A DNA stretch of 12,849 nucleotides from an uncultured Pedobacter sp. Its GTDB lineage: Bacteria; Bacteroidota; Bacteroidia; Sphingobacteriales; Sphingobacteriaceae. Positions 6,049 through 12,849 of the stretch are shown here, piece by piece. The notes below the pieces were generated by a model. That model was not told the origin of the DNA. It did no database searches and saw nothing but the letters and a program-made list of their open reading frames with translations. Location of the stretch: the NCBI RefSeq assembly GCF_946479715.1, contig NZ_CAMLHF010000163.1:1-12849 (forward strand). The letters are read 5' to 3'. A program made the position numbers and the translations under genes. Numbering within the stretch: position 1 is the stretch's first letter; each line of letters starts with the position of its first letter.

Positions 6049-7647
6049 ATGAATAAAAAGAACATGAGTAATTTTTCTAGTCGAATACTTGGAATGTCTT
6101 TATTGATGATTATTCCTTTTATGTCGTTCGCCCAAAAGCCCAATTGGCAAAACCTGGACCTGAAAGTAGATTCTACATTTGGAATTAGTACAGAAAGAGC
6201 ATATACCGAATTACTGAAAGGTAAGAAATCTACAAAAGTAATTGTTGCTGTCTTAGATGGCGGAGTTGATATTAATCATGAGGATCTGAAAACAGTAATT
6301 TGGATAAACAAGAAGGAAAAAGCCGGTAATGGCAAGGATGATGATAAGAACGGTTATGTTGATGATATAAATGGTTGGAACTTTTTGGGATCTAGTAAAG
6401 GATCAATTAACTATGAAACATTAGAACTGACCAGATTAGTGCGAAGAGATAGTGCTAAATTTGGAAAAGCTGATCCAACTTCTGTTCCTGCAAATGATCT
6501 AACTGCTTTTGAAGCATATCAAAAGAATAAAGCGGAACTTGATAAAGAGCTAGCTGAAGCAAAGGAAGGATTAGAAAATTATTCGGCTATTAAATCTGCC
6601 ATTGATGATTTAGTAAAGAAGTTAGGTAAAGATAAACCCACTATTGAAGATATTCAAGCATTTAAACCATCTTCCGATATTGAAACAAATATTCAGAGAA
6701 TATTATTGCAGCAATTAAAAAATACGACTTTCGAGGAATTTTATAATGCTCAGATATTGGCAGGCTATGAACATTTTAAGTCTCAGGTGGATTATAATTT
6801 AAACCTTGATTATGATCCAAGATCTATAGTTGGTGATGATCCTAATAATAGCAAAGAGAAATTTTATGGGAATAATGATGTAGCTGGGCCCGACGCCAGA
6901 CATGGATCTCACGTTGCCGGTATTATTGGTGCGGTTAGGAAGAACGATTTGGGTATAGATGGTATAGCAGATAACGTAGCAATTATGGCAGTTCGCAGTA
7001 CTCCAAATGGAGACGAACGTGATAAAGATGTTGCAAATTCAATCCGCTACGCAGTTGATAATGGAGCAAAAGTAATAAATATGAGCTTTGGTAAATCTTA
7101 TTCTTGGGATAAAGCTATTGTAGATGACGCAGTTAAATATGCTGTTTCCAAGGATGTTCTAATTGTACATGCGGCAGGCAATGATAATGAAAATTTGGAA
7201 GTAGCTAAAAATTATCCAAATCCGAATTACGAAAATGGAGGAACAGCCACATCATGGATTACAGTAGGGGCATCTGGACCAACAAATGATGAAACTATAA
7301 AAGCTAGTTTCTCGAATTACGGAAAAAATACTGTTGATGTTTTTGCGCCTGGAGTAAATATAAATTCTACTGTGCCTGGTTCTAAATATGAAAAGCTAAA
7401 TGGAACAAGTATGGCTTCTCCAGTAGTGGCTGGTTTAGCTGGGTTAATTCGTTCGTACTATCCTAAATTAACCGCAGTAGAGGTTAAGGATATCATTATG
7501 AAATCAGTTGTTAAGGTAGAACAAAACGTAATAATTAAGGATAACGATGAGACAACTAAAACCGTACCGTTCTCAGACCTTTGTGTTACAGGAGGGGTAG
7601 TGAATGCGTATAATGCATTAAAACTTGCCTCTGAATATAAAAAATAA
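6049..7647 (+). CDS. Secreted subtilisin-like serine protease (peptidase family S8)
   Basis: This 532-aa exported protease has a complete catalytic triad: Asp70 (AVLDGGVDINHEDL), His285 (RHGSHVAG) and Ser454 (GTSMASPVVAG), with oxyanion-hole Asn378 (AAGNDNEN). Residues 1-28 are a signal peptide ending MSFA|Q. The ATG at 6049 is chosen because the signal peptide begins there. An in-frame ATG at 5923 would add 42 residues, place the hairpin and -7 box inside the gene, and bury the signal peptide. About 215 residues separate Asp70 from His285, versus roughly 30 in classical subtilisins. This insert is charged and helical (about 115-260) and occurs in other Bacteroidota S8 proteins (from memory). 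There is no separate I9 propeptide and no clear type IX secretion C-terminal domain; the chain ends at ALKLASEYKK. The protein is likely periplasmic or outer-membrane associated. The substrate is unknown. Confidence 0.9.
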   Translation: MNKKNMSNFSSRILGMSLLMIIPFMSFAQKPNWQNLDLKVDSTFGISTERAYTELLKGKKSTKVIVAVLDGGVDINHEDLKTVIWINKKEKAGNGKDDDKNGYVDDINGWNFLGSSKGSINYETLELTRLVRRDSAKFGKADPTSVPANDLTAFEAYQKNKAELDKELAEAKEGLENYSAIKSAIDDLVKKLGKDKPTIEDIQAFKPSSDIETNIQRILLQQLKNTTFEEFYNAQILAGYEHFKSQVDYNLNLDYDPRSIVGDDPNNSKEKFYGNNDVAGPDARHGSHVAGIIGAVRKNDLGIDGIADNVAIMAVRSTPNGDERDKDVANSIRYAVDNGAKVINMSFGKSYSWDKAIVDDAVKYAVSKDVLIVHAAGNDNENLEVAKNYPNPNYENGGTATSWITVGASGPTNDETIKASFSNYGKNTVDVFAPGVNINSTVPGSKYEKLNGTSMASPVVAGLAGLIRSYYPKLTAVEVKDIIMKSVVKVEQNVIIKDNDETTKTVPFSDLCVTGGVVNAYNALKLASEYKK

Positions 7648-7656
7648 TAGATGAAT

Positions 7657-7705
7657 GATGATACCAATCACTAATTAAGGATTGGTATCATCTTTAAAAT
7701 CTTTT
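7657..7705. terminator. Bidirectional terminator between converging genes
   Basis: GATGATACCAATC (7657-7669) and GATTGGTATCATC (7680-7692) form a perfect 13-bp stem with a 10-nt loop. On the plus strand TTTAAAATCTTTTTG follows. On the minus strand a T-rich run (complement of about 7638-7650) follows. It sits 9 bp after the subtilase stop and 1 bp from the minus-strand gene's stop, serving both. Confidence 0.8.
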
Positions 7706-10228
7706 TGTTTCGTTTGGTAAAACGAATAAATGGTGTGATATTTTATTATCTTCCATAAAGCAAAGACGTTCATATTTATACTCATTAACTTTTACAGGAT
7801 CTTTCATTGCTGTAAAAATCTCAATAATAAGATTATATACACTCAAGGAATTCATGTTCAACTGATTTCTCTTAAAAAGTTCCAGGCATTCGTTGCAATA
7901 ATTGAAAGCCATTGTATATTCCCCTCTGTTTTTGGCTTGATAAGCCTGCATTAACTTGATAATTGATTCAGTGTACTTTGTGATCCTAAATCTGGATTTA
8001 TTATCTGCCAATGAAACAAGAATCTGTTCTAATCTATCAATTTTTTTATCGGGACTTATTTTTGAACTTACAAGTGCAAAAATGGCCATTAAAAAAATCG
8101 ACATAGGTGACCTTTTCGAAAGAGCTTTAGCATGCTGCCTAGAAACTGCATTAATGAGATGCAGTGTGCTCGCTTTCTCATCAAAGAGCTGATCTAGTAT
8201 AATAATGAGTAAATAAGAAATGGCTTGTTGAGGAGTTACATCATTCGGATCTTGCATTAAGATTAGCGCCTCAATATCATTAAATGTTAATTCCTCTTGA
8301 GAAGAAGGTACACCCATGATCTTAGCATGAATCATAGAGATAATACTATGAGGAGCTATTAACCATTTGGCGCTCTTAAATTGAGCTAATATTTCAATTC
8401 TTTCCTTGATCAGTTTAGTGTCTAAACTTAAAATATCGAAGAAGGCTAACAAGGAATGATATATTAATAGATTTTCATTTGTATCAGCTACTTTGATAAG
8501 GACTGATATAGCTTCTTTATAACAAGAGTCTATAAAATCAAAGTTGATGAGTTCTTTAATTATAATATCATGAAGCTTATGCTCTCTTAATAATTTGATA
8601 GTTTCAGGGCTATATTTATTCCGGTATTCTAAATTCTCAGCTATAAAAAGGATTAGGTAATTCTTTTCGTAGTTATTTAGTTCAAGATTAAAAATGTTAG
8701 TTAAAGACTTAAAATCTCCAATCCTTATAATAAATCTGATGGTCCACTGCAGGAGCTGAAATCTAGCATTAGTATTCTTATATTCCTCTTTAATATAATC
8801 AAAGAAAGAGCTGTCCACCTTTAGATGAAATTTTTCTAAAAGTTCAATGAATAAAAAATATTCAAAAATATGAGGATGAATAAAACGAACATATTCCCTT
8901 GGATGAAATTCTTGCTGGCTTTTTTCTTCCATAAGTATTCCCTCCGATAAAAGTTCCATGTATGCATTTTTGAATGCCGACAATTCACTTATAAGGTCAT
9001 CTTTTGGTACGGAATTACCTTTTTTTCCATAATCGGTTAGCTGAATTATTTTCTTTAGGAAAAGGATTTTTTCAGTATAATAATTAGATCTGTATATCTT
9101 GTCTTGAATAAAACGAGATATTAACTCATAGAAAGTAATATTTGTAGAATAGTTAAAGTAAGGATCTTCCTCTTTTAACTGGTAATAGAGCTGAATATGA
9201 AATGGAAATTTTAATTGAGCCTTAAGTTTTGAATTGATTCCATTCGGATCGATTTTGTTAATTTTTGTTAGAATTAAATCAACTTCTTTTTCTGTAAGTG
9301 GCGGTACATTTGAAACGTCGTTAACATTAAAGTAATTTCCAGGAAACCATTTTGTTTTTAAGTACGCAGAATGTCGTATTCGATCATAAAATTTGATCCA
9401 AGTAGTGGATCTCATACTCATCACCAATTTAATACATTCATTATCTTCAATATTGCATATAAAATTAATGATACTTTCGAACAGCTGTTTTTTAAGATCG
9501 GCCTTGACTACTAATTCCGAAAAGCCGTCAAGAAAGATTACGAATTTTCCTCCTGAGGCATTATAATTTTGCTTAATGTAGCTAACTAGACTATCCTTAG
9601 GGTGAATTCCCAATTGCAACTTTAGTTGATCTTCAAAATTTGGAGATATATGGTCTTTGTTAAAAAAACTATAGGCCGTAATGAAAAGCAGGGTAGAGTC
9701 TTTGTACTCCGGAAGATTACTGGTAAGAAATTTTTCGGCTAGGTGGCTGAGCAAAATGGTTCTGCCATAGCCAGGTTGGGAAATAAAACAAGTGAAGCTG
9801 TAATTATTCTTAAAGAAATCTTCAAAATCGTGCTCGGCAAATTTCCTTCCTATTGTCAATTCATATGGCATTCCAGAGCGATTCCTTACACTTTTGAGTG
9901 TGAAGTCGGTTACTTTGGTTGCCTTATCGTGAATTTCTTTCCATGTGCGAAGAGAAGTCTGCTTGCTGAGGTTTAATGAGCTATTTCCAGTTTCAGGATA
10001 TTCTTCATTAACGTACTCTGATAGTGTAGTTAAGGTAAATTTGGAGAAGTTATGTTTAACCATAGCAAAGCCAAACAGCCTCTTAATAGTTGTTTCACTA
10101 ACATTCTTGTTCAATGTCTTGCTGATCTCAATTGAAATTCTTTTACAATCTGCAGGTGTGATGGTTCGAATTCCTGTTTTGGATAGAATTAAGCTTTTGA
10201 GTTCGTTTAAGATAAATGTTTCATCCAT
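7694..10228 (-). CDS. HTH-like domain fused to a STAND/NACHT-like NTPase with degenerate P-loop
   Basis: This 844-aa protein has no signal peptide or membrane segment. Residues 1-75 (CKRISIEISKTL...SETTIKRLFGF...FTLTTLSEYV) match, from memory, an N-terminal helical, HTH-like module of Bacteroidota proteins. Residues 120-460 read as a STAND/NACHT-like core. The P-loop is ISQPGYGRT (149-157), with Ser150 for the first glycine and Arg156 for the invariant lysine. The Walker B-like strand is FVIFLDGFSEL (229-239), with Ser where NACHT proteins usually have Asp. A sensor-like MSMRS is at 270-274, a proline motif FPFHIQLYY at 341-349, and a winged-helix signature RFIHPHIFEYFLF at 448-460. Residues about 465-844 are helical, and one stretch near the C-terminus (YTMAFNYCNECLELF) is TPR-like. 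Such proteins act as ligand-triggered switches, including phage-defence NACHT proteins and STAND regulators. The degenerate P-loop argues for weak or absent ATP hydrolysis. It is divergent from a giant surface-protein gene and may regulate it (inference). Confidence 0.72.
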   Translation of the reverse strand: MDETFILNELKSLILSKTGIRTITPADCKRISIEISKTLNKNVSETTIKRLFGFAMVKHNFSKFTLTTLSEYVNEEYPETGNSSLNLSKQTSLRTWKEIHDKATKVTDFTLKSVRNRSGMPYELTIGRKFAEHDFEDFFKNNYSFTCFISQPGYGRTILLSHLAEKFLTSNLPEYKDSTLLFITAYSFFNKDHISPNFEDQLKLQLGIHPKDSLVSYIKQNYNASGGKFVIFLDGFSELVVKADLKKQLFESIINFICNIEDNECIKLVMSMRSTTWIKFYDRIRHSAYLKTKWFPGNYFNVNDVSNVPPLTEKEVDLILTKINKIDPNGINSKLKAQLKFPFHIQLYYQLKEEDPYFNYSTNITFYELISRFIQDKIYRSNYYTEKILFLKKIIQLTDYGKKGNSVPKDDLISELSAFKNAYMELLSEGILMEEKSQQEFHPREYVRFIHPHIFEYFLFIELLEKFHLKVDSSFFDYIKEEYKNTNARFQLLQWTIRFIIRIGDFKSLTNIFNLELNNYEKNYLILFIAENLEYRNKYSPETIKLLREHKLHDIIIKELINFDFIDSCYKEAISVLIKVADTNENLLIYHSLLAFFDILSLDTKLIKERIEILAQFKSAKWLIAPHSIISMIHAKIMGVPSSQEELTFNDIEALILMQDPNDVTPQQAISYLLIIILDQLFDEKASTLHLINAVSRQHAKALSKRSPMSIFLMAIFALVSSKISPDKKIDRLEQILVSLADNKSRFRITKYTESIIKLMQAYQAKNRGEYTMAFNYCNECLELFKRNQLNMNSLSVYNLIIEIFTAMKDPVKVNEYKYERLCFMEDNKISHHLFVLPNETKRF

Positions 10229-10254
10229 ACATTATAATTGAGCGTCAAATTCTT

Positions 10255-10459
10255 GAACGAAACGAATATAATGGTTTATGTAGGAACAATGAATATTTCT
10301 TCCGTGGATAAAAAATGAACGTCAATGAATTTATTTTGTAATCATCTGTTTTACAGCATGTTATTTATTTGACCTTAGATTTGCTTGTTTTTTTTATTCA
10401 AAAATGAACAAAATGAATGACAAATAAGGGTTTTGAGGCCTTAAATGAACAATTCGAAC
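10255..10459. repeat. Five GAAC-type direct repeats in the divergent promoter region
   Basis: The region between the STAND-like gene and the giant secreted-protein gene holds five paired elements of the form GAAC then GAAT/GAAC on the plus strand. They are at 10255-10267, 10284-10294, 10317-10330, 10406-10418 and 10447-10459. In three (first, fourth, fifth) the two halves start exactly 9 bp apart, as GAAC-R-A-n-n-Y-GAAY; in the others they start 7 and 10 bp apart. Six GAACs in 205 bp is well above the less-than-one expected from base composition at about 35% GC. These look like binding sites for a regulator, possibly the HTH-bearing STAND-like protein. The 250-bp intergenic stretch has no other gene. 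Confidence 0.45.
10376..10383 (+). promoter_or_regulatory. Candidate -7 box for the giant secreted-protein gene
   Basis: TAGATTTG matches TAnnTTTG exactly and would start transcription about 90 nt before the ATG at 10479. Two of the GAAC repeats (10406-10418 and 10447-10459) would then lie in the leader and one (10317-10330) about 55-70 bp upstream. No good -33 element is seen at the expected distance. Confidence 0.4.
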
Positions 10460-10478
10460 GTGGTTTACGATCTAATCT

Positions 10479-12849
10479 ATGACTAAAATTGTACCAAGTA
10501 AATTAGATAATCTCAATCCCTCTCCTATGAAATGGACATCTACCCTACCAGGAAATCTTAAAAAGTCTATTCTTGTTCTTATAAGTATTATAGCAATAAC
10601 GTTATTAAATACAAAATCGTATGCGCAAGCAAAACAACGTGTTTATGCTACCACTCAAGTTAGTAAGACTAGCCCAATAACTTGTCTTATCTGCGACATA
10701 GCTGATCAGGCAAAGGCAGTAGATGGGGATGTTAATTCTGCATCAACCATTTCTGTTACCACTAGTCTTTTAGGAGGGAACGCTTATCAGGAACTTATAT
10801 TTCCTGGGGCTAAAGTTAGTGGTGGTACTGGTTCAGTTGTTAAGGTTTCAGTAAGCGCAGTTCTAGATGTGGATCTTCTAGGAGAAATTGTTGTTCAGGC
10901 ATTTGATGGAACGACACCAGTTGGATCTAAAATTGACATAAATTCAGGTTTATTGAAATTGTTAGCTAGTGGAAATCAATCTGAAGTTTTCGTACCTGCT
11001 CCTGGTGCAGCTTATGATCGCTTAAGGGTTACAATTGGTGGTGGTTTGTTAAAAGTTTCTGCCGCGAGTATAAATGTTTATCATGCATACTATCTAAAGG
11101 ATGCTTTAACTACAGCTTGTGATGTCCCTGTTGAAGAACTTCATGGTATTAGTGGAAATATAGCCGCCTTAGGAGCAGTAGTTGACCCTTTGAATGCCAT
11201 CGATGGAAATGAAGCAACGAAATCTGTTTTAAATGCATCAGTGGGGCTTGCTGGTTATGCTCAGCAAACTGTTGTATTCTTAGGAAATTCCGTAATCGGA
11301 GATTCTGTTCGCATGGTGGTATCTACGCCTGCGGCATTAATTGAAGCGCAGCTTTTAAATTCTATTTCAATTCAAACGTTTAACGGAAATGTTCCGGGGG
11401 CGGTGGTAGCTGGATCCGGTGGGCTCTTAAATTTGAGATTACTTAGCGGGGGAGGTAATGCCGCTGTGATCACATTTGCGCCTACAACACAATTTGACAG
11501 GGTACAACTGAGGTTAGGGGGAGTGTTAAGTGTTTTAGCCTCTATAAATCTACATGAGGTTAGCAGAGTAATGCCTACAACGACAGAAATAAATGGAGTG
11601 GTTAGCAAATCTGCAGTGGTCTGTATCAACGATCCTGTTATTTTAAAAATAAATAGCCCACAGGCAGGCGCAACTTATACATGGTATACTCAGGCTTCTG
11701 GAGGTACTGGTACTGCTGGTACAACTTTTACCCCTGCAAATCTAAATGCTGGCATAAATAAATTCTATGTAGAGGCTAAGCGAACTGATTGTACTAATAC
11801 GTCACCTCGCACTGAAGTAAGTGTAACTGTCAATGATCCAATTCCGCCGGTTGTAACAGCACCATTGGCTATATGTAATGGAGGTACGGTTACCCTGCAG
11901 GTGGATTCACCCGTCCCTGGACAGACATACAGATGGTATGATGTTTCTACAGGGGGCACAGCTCTGGCTAGTGGTGTAACTTTTAACTCATCAGCATTAA
12001 CTGCTAATAAAATATATTACGTTGAATCCGTAATTGGGGCTTGTGTAAGTCCAAGGATTGCTGTAAATGTAACCGTAAGTCCTGTTGTTGCTCTTGCCGT
12101 GATAACAACCAATAATGAAGTTATTAGTGCGGGCCAAACGGCTACGCTTCAGGCAACTGCCAGTGCAGGCATTACGATTAAATGGTATGCAGCTGCAACC
12201 GGAGGAACGCCATTGGCTACCGGAACAAGCTTTACCACTCCGGCTTTAACAGCAACTACTACTTATTATGTAGAGACTGAAAATGCATCAGGTTGTGTAA
12301 GCTCATCAAGAGTAGCGGTGAAAGTAACTGTGACACCGATATCCACAGGTTTATCTTGTAATGCAGCAACCGCACAACAGAGCGGTATAGATGGTCTTTG
12401 TTTATTATGCGGAGTTGACAATCCTGAAGCGTCGACTGATGCGAATGCGACCAATTTCACCAGCATCCATTTGGCGGTAGGTGTAGGGGCAACCGGTTAT
12501 CAGCGTCTGATCTTTGCAAATCCAGGTATTGCGACTGACAGTATTCGTATAGATATCGAAAATCCAAATGGCTTATTAGATTTGGCTTTACTTGGTGGTA
12601 TAACCGCCAAGGTTATGAATGGAGCTAATGATGTGATTTCATATCCATTAAATTCATCATTGTTAACGCTTCGCTTGCTAGGTGGAAATAGAGCTAAGGT
12701 TACTATTCCTGCAAGTGCTGTCTATGACAGGGTAGAGATCCGTTTCGGCGCATTGGTTTCTGCTTTAAGCAGTTTAAATATATACGGTGCGGAAGTTATT
12801 TATCCAAATCCAACAGTAGCGGCAACCGGACAGGCAATCTGTTCAGGTA
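10479..12849 (+). CDS. Giant secreted repeat protein with Ig_7-like domains (C-terminus beyond window)
   Basis: The frame opens at 10479 and stays open for 790 codons to the right edge, so the protein is larger than seen. A signal peptide follows a long basic lead: hydrophobic residues 31-44, then likely cleavage after SYA (about 49). M17 (10527) would give a more usual signal length. Two repeat types follow. Type A, about 140-150 residues each, lies at 68-207, 214-362 and 624-773. It shares a DG/DA-N start, YxxLIF or QTVVF, an LLGxI-type strand and an ending like (Y/F)DRVxIRxG...SLNIY. Type A copies 1 and 3 begin with CLxC (Cys69/Cys72 in copy 1); copy 2 lacks it. Three Ig_7-like domains (366-451, 452-533, 534-618) show WYxxxxGG, Tyr-Val-Glu and late Cys residues; another seems to begin at about 774. 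It is probably a type IX-secreted surface adhesin or matrix protein, but the deciding C-terminal domain lies outside. Confidence 0.82.
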   Translation, partial: MTKIVPSKLDNLNPSPMKWTSTLPGNLKKSILVLISIIAITLLNTKSYAQAKQRVYATTQVSKTSPITCLICDIADQAKAVDGDVNSASTISVTTSLLGGNAYQELIFPGAKVSGGTGSVVKVSVSAVLDVDLLGEIVVQAFDGTTPVGSKIDINSGLLKLLASGNQSEVFVPAPGAAYDRLRVTIGGGLLKVSAASINVYHAYYLKDALTTACDVPVEELHGISGNIAALGAVVDPLNAIDGNEATKSVLNASVGLAGYAQQTVVFLGNSVIGDSVRMVVSTPAALIEAQLLNSISIQTFNGNVPGAVVAGSGGLLNLRLLSGGGNAAVITFAPTTQFDRVQLRLGGVLSVLASINLHEVSRVMPTTTEINGVVSKSAVVCINDPVILKINSPQAGATYTWYTQASGGTGTAGTTFTPANLNAGINKFYVEAKRTDCTNTSPRTEVSVTVNDPIPPVVTAPLAICNGGTVTLQVDSPVPGQTYRWYDVSTGGTALASGVTFNSSALTANKIYYVESVIGACVSPRIAVNVTVSPVVALAVITTNNEVISAGQTATLQATASAGITIKWYAAATGGTPLATGTSFTTPALTATTTYYVETENASGCVSSSRVAVKVTVTPISTGLSCNAATAQQSGIDGLCLLCGVDNPEASTDANATNFTSIHLAVGVGATGYQRLIFANPGIATDSIRIDIENPNGLLDLALLGGITAKVMNGANDVISYPLNSSLLTLRLLGGNRAKVTIPASAVYDRVEIRFGALVSALSSLNIYGAEVIYPNPTVAATGQAICSG

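Noticed and set aside
9743..10241. Two plus-strand open frames of 77 and 98 codons
   Set aside because: They are antisense to the N-terminal and NTPase-core coding sequence of the 844-aa protein and show no recognisable domain.
10229..10478. CRISPR-like array in the divergent intergenic region
   Set aside because: The repeated elements are only about 13 bp, irregularly spaced and imperfect; no cas genes are present.
11372..12466. Three minus-strand open frames of 64-85 codons inside the giant secreted-protein gene
   Set aside because: They are shadows of a continuous 790-codon plus-strand frame with a signal peptide and clear protein repeats; their sequences are low in complexity and lack family features.

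Overview
The window looks like a chromosomal segment of a Bacteroidota bacterium, most likely a Sphingobacteriaceae member close to Pedobacter. This is inferred from the low-GC sequence, several matches to the Bacteroidota -7 promoter element TAnnTTTG, start codons without a clear Shine-Dalgarno sequence, a Bacteroidota-type GbsR/MarR regulator, an Asp-inserted secreted subtilase, and a very large secreted protein with Ig_7-like repeats. No RNA gene, transposase, CRISPR array or integrase was seen.

Layout: (1) 1-366, minus: the N-terminal part of a secreted protein, cut by the window edge. (2) 574-4394: a signalling pair facing each other. A hybrid histidine kinase (TM - extracytoplasmic domain - TM - HisKA - HATPase - REC - Hpt) converges on an NtrC-type sigma-54 activator, and their 3' ends overlap by 16 bp. 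(3) 4572-5852: two small DNA-binding regulators on the plus strand, a GbsR/MarR-type and an Rrf2-type protein with four cysteines. Each has a TAnnTTTG box almost touching its ATG, which suggests leaderless mRNAs. The Rrf2 gene has a second promoter whose spacer is filled by a 16-bp palindrome. (4) 6049-7647: a secreted subtilisin-like protease, closed by a terminator shared with the next gene. (5) 7694-10228, minus: an 844-aa cytoplasmic protein with an HTH-like N-terminus, a STAND/NACHT-like NTPase core with a degenerate P-loop, and a helical C-terminus. (6) 10479-12849, plus: the first 790 residues of a giant secreted protein made of ~145-aa beta-rich repeats, for which I know no family, and Ig_7-like repeats. 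It continues past the right edge.

How the genes may work together (inference): the kinase and sigma-54 activator could form a His-Asp-His-Asp phosphorelay. The STAND-like gene and the giant surface-protein gene are divergent and share a 250-bp region carrying five GAAC-containing repeats, which suggests common control. That divergent unit is the best candidate here for something undescribed. The other genes appear to be separate transcription units split by hairpin terminators.
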